Origin: an uncultured Lachnospiraceae bacterium
GTDB taxonomy: Bacteria > Bacillota > Clostridia > Lachnospirales > Lachnospiraceae
DNA: 64,000 nt
Reading direction: 5' to 3'
Assembly: GCA_910586355.1 (NCBI GenBank)
Contig: CAJUHJ010000003.1
Span: 1-64,000, forward strand
Shown here one piece after another: positions 49,183 to 58,315 of the stretch. Under the pieces are notes generated by a model. It did not search any database. It worked only from the letters and a program-made list of their open reading frames with translations, and was not told the origin of the DNA. Numbering within the stretch: the stretch's first letter is position 1; every line of letters starts with the position of its first letter. Both the position numbers and the translations under genes were made by a program.

Positions 49183-50994
49183 TTAACGTTTCAGATTGAT
49201 TAATTCTTCCAAAAGTGTATCCGAAGTAGTGATAACACGTGAATTTGACTGGAACCCTCTCTGCGTAATAATCATCTGTGTAAATTCTGTGGACAAATCC
49301 ACATTCGACATCTCAAGTTCGCCAGATGTCATACTGCTGCCGTCTGCCGCAATCTCCCTGCCGACTCCATCAAAATCACCAGAGTTTAATGTTGTAGTAT
49401 AGCAGTTTTCACCTACTTTCTCAAGACCGGAAGCATTTGCAAACTGAGCAACGGCAATCTGTCCCAGAAGTACTGTATTTCCATTGTCATATGTACCGTA
49501 AATTCTTCCATTATTATTAATATTAAGTCCGATCATAGCTCCTAATGCACGACCCGTACCTTCGTTTCGGAATCCAGCATCTGCATTTGCAGTACTCTTT
49601 CCACCATTGTCGGATGATTTACAGCCGGAAAAATCAATTTTTATATCGGAGAAATTGTTGCCCAAGGTATCTGCAAGATTCAATGTAACAGTGTTGGATC
49701 CCTGCATTCCAACATAAGAAAACGTACCGTCGTCAGGACTAAATTTTAATGTATGGTTAATCGTATCTTCTACATACACAAAAGCCCCGGTATCCGGATC
49801 CATATAAGCTACTGGGCGGGCTGCCCCGTCCACTGTGTCCGGTGTTACTGTATCATCATATGCACTCAGCTGAAGCTGTGAAATACCAAAAAAATCTGCC
49901 ATGGATTCTATTTCACTGGCTGGTTTATCTGCCTCTATTCCCTTAGAGCAGGACTCTTCATCTACAAAATATTTATAATTACTGATTTGATACATCAGGC
50001 CGCCGTCATTTCCATCCTGATCAATCCATGTATTTACTTTTGCATAGCCTTTTGCCGGAATTACTGTACCATTCGGCTGCTGTTGAAACGTTGCATATTC
50101 ATAATAATATCCCGGTTCTGTATTTCCATTTACATCATCAGTAGGTCCATTCGGATAATACTTAATATTGCTGTTGGTCGGCATATAAGATTTTGTAGCA
50201 GTTGTCTGCCGTCCAAATAAACTTGACAAATCAGCTGTTGGATTTTTCTGTAAATACTCTGAAAGTATAGATTTATTTTCGGAATCCAAAATATCTGACA
50301 ATTCAACTGAATATGTTTCTGTCTTTGCATCTGTAAGTTTCACAGCAAATTTTGCAGAATATGAATAACCCAGGTTATCATAAAAATTCAAAACCATGGT
50401 ATAACCGTCGTCACTTGAAACATTCGTATCGTTGCGGTCAATAATACCTGCGACTGTACCAAGAGAAGTTGCCTCCGCCGGAGACGTTAGATTCTTCTCT
50501 TCCATAACCCTAAGAGCCGATACCGTATCTTTTTTAATATCTCCGGTTGTCTCATCTACCTGCCAGCCCATAACGGTATATCCAGTAGACGTCATAGCTA
50601 AATTTCCTGCTCCGTCAATATAAAAGGAACCTGCTCTTGTAAAGAGATTTTTTGTACCGTCGCTTACAATAAAGAAGTTCGTGGACACTTTATCCGTCAG
50701 TCTCAAATCCAGGCCGTCTCCGGTTGTCTCCGCAGCTCCGGCTCCGGTAATTGAAATCTTCGTCGAACCCATGCTAACGCCAAGACCAATCTGTTTTGCA
50801 TTGACACCGCCTTTTCCTGTCGCAGCATTGGCGCCGGACGCATTGGAAGTGGTCTGGTACATAATCTCACTAAATGTTACTGAGGAAGATTTGAACGCAA
50901 CGGTATTTACGTTGGATACGTTATTTCCGATAACGTCCATTTTTGTCTGATGTGTCTTAAGACCTGACACAGCAGAAAACAATGATCTCATCAT
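49183..50994 (-). CDS. flgE: Flagellar hook protein FlgE
   Basis: 603 residues, longer than the usual 400-450, with extra material in the surface-exposed middle domain (about residues 150-430). N-terminal MRSLFSAVSGLKTHQTKMDVIGNNVSNVNTVAFKSS and C-terminal GELEMSNVDLSTEFTQMIITQRGFQSNSRVITTSDTLLEELINLKR are the conserved D0/D1 helices. Makes the hook curve linking basal body to filament. Two ATGs (50994, 50991) follow AGGAGG. Leader contains a GC-rich hairpin (51019-51053). Confidence 0.96.
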   Translation of the reverse strand: MMRSLFSAVSGLKTHQTKMDVIGNNVSNVNTVAFKSSSVTFSEIMYQTTSNASGANAATGKGGVNAKQIGLGVSMGSTKISITGAGAAETTGDGLDLRLTDKVSTNFFIVSDGTKNLFTRAGSFYIDGAGNLAMTSTGYTVMGWQVDETTGDIKKDTVSALRVMEEKNLTSPAEATSLGTVAGIIDRNDTNVSSDDGYTMVLNFYDNLGYSYSAKFAVKLTDAKTETYSVELSDILDSENKSILSEYLQKNPTADLSSLFGRQTTATKSYMPTNSNIKYYPNGPTDDVNGNTEPGYYYEYATFQQQPNGTVIPAKGYAKVNTWIDQDGNDGGLMYQISNYKYFVDEESCSKGIEADKPASEIESMADFFGISQLQLSAYDDTVTPDTVDGAARPVAYMDPDTGAFVYVEDTINHTLKFSPDDGTFSYVGMQGSNTVTLNLADTLGNNFSDIKIDFSGCKSSDNGGKSTANADAGFRNEGTGRALGAMIGLNINNNGRIYGTYDNGNTVLLGQIAVAQFANASGLEKVGENCYTTTLNSGDFDGVGREIAADGSSMTSGELEMSNVDLSTEFTQMIITQRGFQSNSRVITTSDTLLEELINLKR

Positions 50995-51018
50995 AATAAA
51001 TGACCTCCTGAAATTCTA

Positions 51019-51052
51019 TGGCGCATTTGCCCCCTCTGTCAGTCAGGGGCGC
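51019..51052 (-). promoter_or_regulatory. GC-rich hairpin in the flgE leader
   Basis: Between the hook-operon gene and flgE the RNA can pair CCCCT (31-35 of this kilobase) with AGGGG (45-49), extended by one bulge, around a GACTGACAG loop. A TCC-UUCG-GGA stem lies next to it. No T-run follows, so it may be an mRNA stability or processing element. Confidence 0.45.
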
Positions 51053-51071
51053 TCGCTTCCCGAAGGACCAG

Positions 51072-51464
51072 CTACATAATTACTGCGCCGTCTATGTTAG
51101 TAAATATATTTGTTGGTGTTTCTTTTTGATCCATTGCAGTTACAACGGTCTTATTTGGAACATTTACAATAAAGGCAAGCGAATCTACCATAACCAGAGA
51201 ATCCTTAATTCCCTTTTCCACCGCCTTTTGAACGCCGTTTTCCAAACGGTCATTCTGTTCTTTTGTCAGGCTTATATTCCGTTCCATCAAACGCATCGAA
51301 GCATGTTTGGAAAATTTCAGCTCAGATGCTGCATCCGACTGCCTTTGCCGTAGAATCTCTTCAAATGAAAGCTCATTTGCAGCTGTCTCTTTATGTTTGG
51401 AAGTATGAAGATATTCACCTGTAACCTGTTCAATTGATGTAAAACGATTCGTGAGCTTATTCAT
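51072..51464 (-). CDS. Flagellar operon protein, TIGR02530 family
   Basis: 130 residues, hydrophilic, with the C-terminal half (SFEEILRQ..SDAASELKFSKHASMRLMERNISLTKEQNDRLENGVQKAVEKGIKDSLVMVDSLAFIVNVPNKTVVTAMD) matching the conserved family found in Gram-positive flagellar operons between flgD and flgE. Function not established; a role in hook assembly or FlgE export is suggested by position. No signal sequence. The unusual ribosome binding region is GGGGTGGCGAT. 15 bases after flgD. Confidence 0.85.
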   Translation of the reverse strand: MNKLTNRFTSIEQVTGEYLHTSKHKETAANELSFEEILRQRQSDAASELKFSKHASMRLMERNISLTKEQNDRLENGVQKAVEKGIKDSLVMVDSLAFIVNVPNKTVVTAMDQKETPTNIFTNIDGAVIM

Positions 51465-51478
51465 ATCGCCACCCCCGC

Positions 51479-52198
51479 TTATTTCGCGTTTGTTTTATCC
51501 TCCTTATCTGTCTTATCGGTTGTATCACCCTTGTCTGTATCTTCTTTGTCATCCTCATCATTAGAAGAACCCATAATCTCTTTTAATTTCTTTTCCAATT
51601 TTTCTAATTTATCAAGGGCTTCTTTGCTGACAAATCCCTGCTGATACTGGTTCATGGAATCATAAACCTCTCTTGCCGCCTCAACGTCTTTTTTATTGGC
51701 TGCTGTCAGATTTTCTTCAGATGGAAGTTTTGCAATCATTGACATTAACATATTAGCCATCTGGAATGCTTCATAGTACGATTCATCTGCTACCGTATCA
51801 AGGTCGTCAATCGAATATAACCCATCGTTGACTGCCAGAAAAACATCGCCGTTCTCATACATGACGTAATCCACTTTGCCGTTTATAGTACCATTCGCCG
51901 TATTTAATATAACATACTTGCCGACCAAATCGTTTGCCATACTGTAACTTACTTTATCGGTCATATTCTGTATTGCTTCTAACTGTGAAAATGTGGCAAG
52001 CTGGGATATATACTCTGTATTATCCATTGGCTCTAGCGGATCCTGATACTGCATCTGCGCTACTAACAACTGTAAAAACGCTTCTTTGCCCAATCCAGAA
52101 GTACTCTTGGATTCTGCATTTGATTTTTTGCCATCGACAGATGATCCTGCGGCAGTACTGTCAACAACTTTTCCATTTTCTATTTGTACTAATGGCAT
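51479..52198 (-). CDS. flgD: Flagellar hook capping protein FlgD
   Basis: 239 residues. Residues 35-80 (LGKEAFLQLLVAQMQYQDPLEPMDNTEYISQLATFSQLEAIQNM) are the conserved N-terminal FlgD block. The rest carries a region resembling the beta domain (KYVILNTANGTINGKVDYVMYENGDVFLAVNDGLYSIDDL) and a long acidic Asp/Thr/Lys tail rich in DKED repeats. Caps the growing hook until replaced by FlgK. AGGAGAGAATAT precedes ATG. Placed between fliK and the hook operon gene. Confidence 0.94.
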   Translation of the reverse strand: MPLVQIENGKVVDSTAAGSSVDGKKSNAESKSTSGLGKEAFLQLLVAQMQYQDPLEPMDNTEYISQLATFSQLEAIQNMTDKVSYSMANDLVGKYVILNTANGTINGKVDYVMYENGDVFLAVNDGLYSIDDLDTVADESYYEAFQMANMLMSMIAKLPSEENLTAANKKDVEAAREVYDSMNQYQQGFVSKEALDKLEKLEKKLKEIMGSSNDEDDKEDTDKGDTTDKTDKEDKTNAK

Positions 52199-52213
52199 AT
52201 ATTCTCTCCTTTC

Positions 52214-53761
52214 CTATGCTGTTAAATCTACCTGGTTCCCATTGTCCTTCATAATAGAAGCTGCAAGCTGCTCTTCTTCTGTCATAAGGCCGGTCAAACC
52301 ATCCAAATCGTTTAAATTCAAATTTCTTTTTGTTCGCTGATGATTCTCTTCCATCTGTTGCTGCATTTGCTCTTCCTGTTTTGCATTCTGCTCTAAATTC
52401 TGTTCAAACTCATGTGTGGCAACTGTAACCTCAATTGCATCTACCTTTACACCCTGCTGATGTAAACTCTGACGCAATTCAACCGCCTGTGTTTCTAACG
52501 CTTCTTTAACTGCTTCATTTTGAGCCACAAGCTGCGCGCGTACTGCGCCTTCTTTTTCCGTAACATTCAAATAAATTTTACCAAGATGTTCCGGGTTTAA
52601 CTGCATTTCCATAGATGTCGTCTGTGCTGAAACTATCACGCGGACATTTTTTGCAATTTGTTCTATTAGTTCAAACGTATCAATCTGGCTGCTGTAATTT
52701 AACGCTGCTTCTTGTGGGAGAACTGCTTCTTGCGTCCTGACTGCCTGCTGTTCTGCAAATGATACGCCTGTATGGAATACATCCTGTTTCAAATCTTTCG
52801 AGTGTTCTGCAAAAGTCTGTTCATTTGAATTTGAACTTGAATCGGCATTTGATTCTGCTTCTTCTCCAAAATCTGGCGAAGCCTGTTCTGGAAGGATTTC
52901 TTTTTGCTGTGTTTCATCTGTATTCTGAACAGATACTTGCTGCTCTTTCATTTCTTCTTTCTGCACGACAACTTCTGCCTGCTCTTTTGGAAGCGTATTT
53001 TCTGTAACAGGCGTCTCTAACAGACGTTCTTTTTCCACAGACGCCGCCGTTTCATTTGATACTGGCAGTTCTTCTGTGCCTTCCAAAATAGAAGACTCCG
53101 GCTCGCTCTGCTCTGTCTGCACAAATTCAGGCATCGTTTCTGCAAAATCCGCATCCACAGGTTCCATTTGTCCAAACACTTCGCAAAGAACATCCCATTC
53201 CTCTTTTGAAACGCCAATTTCAGCACAAAATGTCTCTGTTGCCAAAGATACCTGCTGCATCACATTTTGAAATGATTCGCTTAAAAACAGCGTCCCAATG
53301 TCTTCTCCTGTCAGCGTCTGTACTAAAGCTGCCAAATCCTGTACATTCTTTACATCAAGCATAGTCAAACCAAGTGTTTCCAATGCCGCATCAATCTGCT
53401 CGTCTGTTACGCCTAACTCCTCTTTTATAATATTACGAAGTTCCTCTTCATAAGCTTCCATTGGCTCGGAAACTTCTTCTAAGATTTCTTCCGGCGCTTT
53501 TTCCACTGCTGTCGACACATTCTTCGATGAATCACGATATGTATCGTATGCAGCTGCTGCAGAATCTTTTGAATTTGACACAACGGTCTGCTGTATATCA
53601 GAAGATATATTCCTATTAGAAGACATCTGGTTTTGTCCCATATAATCCATAAAACTTACCGTAATATCTTCCTTGGAACCTTTTTTTGCCGCAGACTCCA
53701 CTTTTAAATTAGCCTTTACATCTAAAAAGTTTTTTGCAACTCCAAAAATGTCGTTTTTCAT
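52214..53761 (-). CDS. fliK: Flagellar hook-length control protein FliK
   Basis: 515 residues with a variable, Glu/Gln/Ser-rich N-terminal ruler (to about residue 370) and a C-terminal Flg_hook domain (residues about 385-455) containing TSMEMQLNPEHLGKIYLNVTEKEGAVRAQLVAQNEAVKEALETQAVELRQSL and a late VDAIEVTVATHEFEQN segment. FliK stops hook elongation and triggers FlhB switching. AGGAGGTG precedes ATG. It lies between the MotE-like gene and flgD. A second FliK-like protein (YlqG type) occurs elsewhere in the window. Confidence 0.93.
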   Translation of the reverse strand: MKNDIFGVAKNFLDVKANLKVESAAKKGSKEDITVSFMDYMGQNQMSSNRNISSDIQQTVVSNSKDSAAAAYDTYRDSSKNVSTAVEKAPEEILEEVSEPMEAYEEELRNIIKEELGVTDEQIDAALETLGLTMLDVKNVQDLAALVQTLTGEDIGTLFLSESFQNVMQQVSLATETFCAEIGVSKEEWDVLCEVFGQMEPVDADFAETMPEFVQTEQSEPESSILEGTEELPVSNETAASVEKERLLETPVTENTLPKEQAEVVVQKEEMKEQQVSVQNTDETQQKEILPEQASPDFGEEAESNADSSSNSNEQTFAEHSKDLKQDVFHTGVSFAEQQAVRTQEAVLPQEAALNYSSQIDTFELIEQIAKNVRVIVSAQTTSMEMQLNPEHLGKIYLNVTEKEGAVRAQLVAQNEAVKEALETQAVELRQSLHQQGVKVDAIEVTVATHEFEQNLEQNAKQEEQMQQQMEENHQRTKRNLNLNDLDGLTGLMTEEEQLAASIMKDNGNQVDLTA

Positions 53762-53796
53762 CCTCTTTCACCTCCTTTCGAAAATACGGTTTAAAT

Positions 53797-54714
53797 TTAT
53801 GATTCAGGAGGATTCATGATCTTGGTCAGCTTTGCTGCTGTCTCCGCGTCCATTGCCCCCAGAATACGCGCGCTCGCATCGGTATCCATGGCTTTTAAAA
53901 TTTTCGCTACCAGTTTCAAATCTTTTGTCATGGTATCAAAAATAGCCGCCGCCTGTCTTGGCTTCATAGAAGAATACATATTTACATACTCTTCCAGCTC
54001 TTCATCTGTCTGCTGCTGTTCTACTACCCTCCGGTAAATGGCTTCCGCATTTGCCGGATCGATACTTTCATAAAAAGTCCTATATTCATTTATATCGGGC
54101 GCTTTATCGGAAAAAACAACCTCTTCGTCAAATTTTTGCTTTAATGCTTCAAATGCCGCCTCTTCTGACTTATATTGTTCTAACTGCGCAGATTGCTCTT
54201 CTAAATCACGCGTCCTATCCTGACTGTCTGCCGCTGCATTTTTTTCATTCTGGAGCAAAACTTCCAGTTCTTTAATTCTTGCAATGGCTTCTTCTAATGT
54301 AGCATATGGGTATTCTGTATCTTCTGTACTTTTCAATTCTTCTTCACCCTCAGCTTCTGGCAGTATACGGTTCACATATGGCACATCCTTTAATAACGGC
54401 CTTAATATGGTAGAACCAAATCCACCTACATCCATCTTGACTAAAAGCGCCAAAATTGCAAGCCAAATTGCAATAATGATCAGCGTAACAAAAAAAACTG
54501 CCAGGCGTCCTCCGCCTTCTTCTCCATACTCTTCCTGATAATCCATAGCTCTTTGGATTTCCTCTGGAGTAGCGCCGGATTGTTCTAATTTCTTTCTTCT
54601 TTTTTCTGCTTTCTTATTCGCTTTTTCTTCTTTTTTTGCTTCTTTTGCCGCTCTTTTATCTGCCTTACTGTCTTTAGACGCATCCTCAGACATTGCCTTC
54701 GTTTCATCTGCCAT
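53797..54714 (-). CDS. MotE-like/YlxF stator-associated membrane protein
   Basis: 305 residues from ATG 54714, which follows AGGTGG by eight bases; the GTG at 54726 is less likely. Lys/Glu-rich cytoplasmic N terminus, one membrane helix (about residues 63-85), an extracytoplasmic coiled coil (around 120-180), and a C-terminal MgtE-N-like helical domain (MKPRQAAAIFDTM and ILGAMDAETAAKLTKIM). The layout fits MotE of other bacteria, which supports MotB, and Bacillus YlxF, located between fliJ and fliK. Assigned by fold and position. Confidence 0.82.
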   Translation of the reverse strand: MADETKAMSEDASKDSKADKRAAKEAKKEEKANKKAEKRRKKLEQSGATPEEIQRAMDYQEEYGEEGGGRLAVFFVTLIIIAIWLAILALLVKMDVGGFGSTILRPLLKDVPYVNRILPEAEGEEELKSTEDTEYPYATLEEAIARIKELEVLLQNEKNAAADSQDRTRDLEEQSAQLEQYKSEEAAFEALKQKFDEEVVFSDKAPDINEYRTFYESIDPANAEAIYRRVVEQQQTDEELEEYVNMYSSMKPRQAAAIFDTMTKDLKLVAKILKAMDTDASARILGAMDAETAAKLTKIMNPPES

Positions 54715-54729
54715 ATTTTCCACCACCTA

Positions 54730-55176
54730 TTAGTCTTCGTTTTGATGATAGGTATAACTTACCAGTTCGTCTACCTCTTTATTTTCCTCATATAAAACTT
54801 CCGCTTTAAACTCCTCAAACTTTTTTTCACGGAGTTTCTCATATGTTTTGCGCTCAATCATCACTTCATTTAATCTTCTGCGGACAATGTCCAGCTGTTT
54901 TTCTGCGTTATGTACTTCTAACATCTGCGCCCGGATTCTGGTTTTCATCGTCTCTACTGCCTGACGGCAGGTATGAATATCGCGCAGATTGATATTCCCC
55001 TCTAAAAGTTTCCTTGCCTGCTTGTCATATCCGGCTTTCTGAATCATAAGCTTTTGAAGAACTTCCTGTTCTTCCAGAAGCTTTGTCATAGCAATTCCAA
55101 AAGCAATTTTTTCCTGGCTTTCCAATTTTTCTTTAATATCTAATACACTCTGTAATTTATATTGAAACTTTGCCAT
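54730..55176 (-). CDS. fliJ: Flagellar export chaperone FliJ
   Basis: 148 residues, almost entirely helical coiled coil, with the N-terminal FliJ start MAKFQYKLQSVLDIKEKLESQEKIAFGIAM. FliJ binds inside the FliI hexamer like a rotary shaft and escorts chaperones. Cytoplasmic. AGGTGAAATGA precedes ATG. Ten bases after fliI, four before the MotE-like gene region. No unusual features. Confidence 0.93.
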   Translation of the reverse strand: MAKFQYKLQSVLDIKEKLESQEKIAFGIAMTKLLEEQEVLQKLMIQKAGYDKQARKLLEGNINLRDIHTCRQAVETMKTRIRAQMLEVHNAEKQLDIVRRRLNEVMIERKTYEKLREKKFEEFKAEVLYEENKEVDELVSYTYHQNED

Positions 55177-55185
55177 TCATTTCAC

Positions 55186-56511
55186 CTATTCAGCAAAAAG
55201 GTCTTCTAACATCTGTTCCTCTTCTTCAAAACCAAATTTCTCCATCGTATCCTGCCGCAAAAAATTATTTACCGCCTCTATTTTTGAAATTGCATAATCA
55301 ATTCCGGGATTAGATCCCCGCTTATATGCTCCTATATTAATCAAATCTTCCGCTTCCTGATATGTAGCAAGCACATTTTTTAGCTTGCCCGCCGCATCTT
55401 TGTGTTCTTTTGACGCAATAGAACTCATTACACGGGAAATACTCTGCAAAATATCAATCGCCGGATAGTGGTTTCTATGCCCTAGTTTTCTGGAAAGCAT
55501 AATATGTCCATCCAAAATGCTTCGCGCCGTATCGGTAATCGGCTCATTAAAATCATCTCCATCAACCAGAACAGTATATAACCCGGTAATAGACCCATGT
55601 TCTGCATTTCCGGCACGCTCCAAAAGTTTCGGCATCTCCGAATATACGCTCGGCGGATACCCTCTCGTCACAGGAGGTTCGCCGGAAGCCAAACCAATTT
55701 CTCTTTGCGCCATGGAAAAACGCGTTAAGGAATCCATCATCAAAAGCACATCTTTTCCCTGGTCCCTAAAGTATTCCGCTATCGCCGTAGCCGTTTTTGC
55801 CGCCTTATTTCGAATCAAAGCGGGTTTGTCGGAAGTTGCTACGACAACGACAGAACGCTTCATGCCTTCTTCTCCCAAATCTCTCTCGACAAATTCACGT
55901 ACTTCCCTTCCACGCTCTCCTATCAAAGCAATCACATTTATATCTGCTTTTGTATTCCTTGCAAACATACCCATCAACGTACTTTTTCCTACGCCAGAAC
56001 CGGCAAAAATTCCGATTCGCTGCCCTTTTCCTACGGTAATTAACCCATCTACCGCCTTTACCCCTAAGGGAAGAATCTCATCAATGATTTTTCGTTTCAT
56101 AGGATCTGGCGGAGCCGCTTCTACCGGATAATCTTTCGTCTGCATATTTTCTAAATCATCTTCTACTCTCCCGATTCCGTCTACCATATGGCCAAGCAGC
56201 GCATCTCCGACACAAACAGACAAAGGATGCCCCGTATTTTCTACGGTACATCCAACTCCTAAGCCTTCCACACTTTCGTAAGGCATTAGCAGCAGACGGT
56301 TATCCCGTATTCCCACCACTTCAGCCATTACGGAAATGTCCTTATTCTTATCAATGATAATACGGCATAAATCATTCAGTTTTGCATCCGGTCCAATGGA
56401 CTCAATCGTCAATCCGACGATTTTCACAACTTTTCCAAGCCTTTCAAAATAGGTCCGGTCTGCCAGTTGTAAATACTTATCAAAATTATATGACACGTCT
56501 ATCATCCTCAC
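55186..56511 (-). CDS. fliI: Flagellar export ATPase FliI
   Basis: 441 residues resembling F1 beta subunits: N-terminal beta barrel, Walker A GIFAGSGVGKSTLMG near residue 170, Walker B LLMMDSLTRFSMAQREIGLASGEPPVTRGYPPSVYSEMPKLLERAG, C-terminal DILQSISRVMSSI. Energises or loads the type III export gate with FliH and FliJ. The frame starts with GTG at 56511 overlapping the fliH stop; an ATG at 56505 is the alternative, neither with a strong site. Length is typical. Confidence 0.96.
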   Translation of the reverse strand: MRMIDVSYNFDKYLQLADRTYFERLGKVVKIVGLTIESIGPDAKLNDLCRIIIDKNKDISVMAEVVGIRDNRLLLMPYESVEGLGVGCTVENTGHPLSVCVGDALLGHMVDGIGRVEDDLENMQTKDYPVEAAPPDPMKRKIIDEILPLGVKAVDGLITVGKGQRIGIFAGSGVGKSTLMGMFARNTKADINVIALIGERGREVREFVERDLGEEGMKRSVVVVATSDKPALIRNKAAKTATAIAEYFRDQGKDVLLMMDSLTRFSMAQREIGLASGEPPVTRGYPPSVYSEMPKLLERAGNAEHGSITGLYTVLVDGDDFNEPITDTARSILDGHIMLSRKLGHRNHYPAIDILQSISRVMSSIASKEHKDAAGKLKNVLATYQEAEDLINIGAYKRGSNPGIDYAISKIEAVNNFLRQDTMEKFGFEEEEQMLEDLFAE

Positions 56512-57311
56512 GAACTTAATGATCTTAAATCTTTGATCAAATTCTCCAACTGCACGCCCAGGCTGCAGTCAAATATTCCGGTATCTGTCTCAATAATACA
56601 TTGGCTCCCCTCAAGGGATAAATCTGAAACAATTTCTATCGACATATCATGTCCGATACGGTCTGAAATCTCATCTTTATGATATTCTAAGAAACTCTTC
56701 TGCTCATTTCCAACCCGAATGCGAAAACTTTTACAGCCTTCGATATTCGCTATTGTATTGCCAACCAAATATAATAAAATCTCTTTTTTATCTTTAAACT
56801 GAATATGAAATACACGCTCTACAACAGTTAAAATTACATCCAAAAGTTTTGGTTCTAAATCCTGCAGCTTTTGATTATGTTCTTCCAAAAGCTGTTGCTT
56901 TAATTGTTCTAATTCTTCCTGCCGTTTTGTATACTCCGTCTCCAGCTCTTCTTTTATCTGCGCATAACCCGCTTCATATCCTTCTTGAGCTCCTGTTTCT
57001 TTTGCCTGGTTAAATAATTCTTCCGACTGCACTTTCGCATCCGATAACATCTGCTGCGCTTCTTCCTTTGCCTGGCTTAAGATAGCCTCCGCCTCTTCTT
57101 TTGCCTTTTGAAGGACTTCTTCGGGATCTTCCCTCACAACTTCTTCTGCGACAGCATCTAAACTTCGGAATTCGTTATCTTCCGGGTCTGCGTCTGCATT
57201 TTGCTGTTTTGCCAATTCCGCCAGTTTCTCTTCTATCAAGGAATTATAATCCATCACACGGACAGACTCTTTTGACGGCATCGTATTATAATGCTTATAT
57301 AGATTAGACAA
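56508..57311 (-). CDS. fliH: Flagellar assembly regulator FliH
   Basis: 267 residues. Negative regulator and stator-like partner of FliI. Contains a long Glu/Lys coiled coil with Gx3-type small-residue runs (about residues 70-155) and a C-terminal ATP-synthase delta-like domain (LEPKLLDVILTVVERVFHIQFKDKKEILLYLVGNTIAN). I chose the TTG at 57311, downstream of a GGAGGTGA site, over the GTG at 57323; either overlaps the end of fliG. N-terminal SNLYKHYNTM agrees with FliH starts in relatives. It overlaps fliI by four bases. Confidence 0.85.
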   Translation of the reverse strand: MSNLYKHYNTMPSKESVRVMDYNSLIEEKLAELAKQQNADADPEDNEFRSLDAVAEEVVREDPEEVLQKAKEEAEAILSQAKEEAQQMLSDAKVQSEELFNQAKETGAQEGYEAGYAQIKEELETEYTKRQEELEQLKQQLLEEHNQKLQDLEPKLLDVILTVVERVFHIQFKDKKEILLYLVGNTIANIEGCKSFRIRVGNEQKSFLEYHKDEISDRIGHDMSIEIVSDLSLEGSQCIIETDTGIFDCSLGVQLENLIKDLRSLSS

Positions 57312-58314
57312 CGATCTCGTCACCTCCGCCTCTGGAGATTACAATCTCAGCAGAGTCTTCTAATTTACGGATTACGCCAACAATCTTCTGCTGTGCTTCT
57401 TCCACATCTTTCATACGGACTGGCCCCATAAATTCCATATCTTCTTTAATCATTGCAGACAGACGTTTTGAAAGGTTTTTAAAGATGGTATTTTGAACGT
57501 CTTCATTTGCGCCTTTCAATGCAACTGCAAGATCATTGTTATCTACATCTCTAAGCACACGCTGAATCGCACGATCGTCAAGCAGCATAATATCTTCGAA
57601 TACGAACATCTTCTTGCGGATTTCGTCTGCCAATTCCGGTTCTTCGATTTCGAGCGTTTCCATAATATGTTTCTCTGTGGATCGGTCTACCGTATTCAAA
57701 ATACTTACAATCGCATCTACGCCGCCCACAATGGTGTAATCCTGATTGATAAGAGAAGATAACTTTCGTTCCAACACATGTTCCACCTCTTTGACCACAT
57801 CGGGAGACGTCCGATCCATTGTCGCAATTCTCTTTGCAACATCTGCCTGGACTTCCGACGTCAGCGAACTCATAATCATAGCCGCCTGCGCCGGCGTCAG
57901 ATATGCCAAAATCATGGCAATCGTCTGCGGATGTTCGTCTTGAATAAAGTTTAACACCTGGCTCGGATCTGTTTTTCTGACAAATTCGAATGGACGAACC
58001 TGAAGCGATGCCGTAAGCTTTGAAATGACTTCCTGCGCCCTTTCTCCGCCCAAAGCTTTGTCCAGCAATTCTTTTGCGTATCCAATACCGCCTTCTGCAA
58101 TATACTGCTGTGCCAGACATACCTGATAAAATTCGTTTAATACACTTTCTTTGACCTGCGGAGAAATACTTCTGGTATTTGCAATCTCCAACGTCAGCTC
58201 TTCAATCTCATCTTCTTTCAGATGTTTGAAAATATCCGCCGACTTTTCCGGTCCTAATGCAATTAATAGTACGGCGGCCTTTTGGACGCCCGTTAATTCA
58301 TCACTACCTGCCAT
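57304..58314 (-). CDS. fliG: Flagellar motor switch protein FliG
   Basis: 337 residues. N-terminal SDELTGVQKAAVLLIALGPEKSADIFKHL, middle EHPQTIAMILAYLTPAQAAMIMSSL (EHPQ and ARM-like motif), and C-terminal torque domain FVFEDIMLLDDRAIQRVLRDVDNNDLAVALKGA with the charged residues that face MotA. FliG couples stator to C ring. ATG 58314, one base after the fliF stop, has GAGGAG upstream; 58332 is rejected. Its end overlaps the fliH start region. Confidence 0.96.
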   Translation of the reverse strand: MAGSDELTGVQKAAVLLIALGPEKSADIFKHLKEDEIEELTLEIANTRSISPQVKESVLNEFYQVCLAQQYIAEGGIGYAKELLDKALGGERAQEVISKLTASLQVRPFEFVRKTDPSQVLNFIQDEHPQTIAMILAYLTPAQAAMIMSSLTSEVQADVAKRIATMDRTSPDVVKEVEHVLERKLSSLINQDYTIVGGVDAIVSILNTVDRSTEKHIMETLEIEEPELADEIRKKMFVFEDIMLLDDRAIQRVLRDVDNNDLAVALKGANEDVQNTIFKNLSKRLSAMIKEDMEFMGPVRMKDVEEAQQKIVGVIRKLEDSAEIVISRGGGDEIVV

Positions 58315-58315
58315 T

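Noticed and set aside
55517..56131. 204-residue plus-strand ORF
   Set aside because: Antisense to fliI; no recognisable motif.
57578..58120. 180-residue minus-strand ORF in a second frame of fliG
   Set aside because: Overlaps the well supported fliG frame; Cys/Arg/Gly-rich out-of-frame composition.
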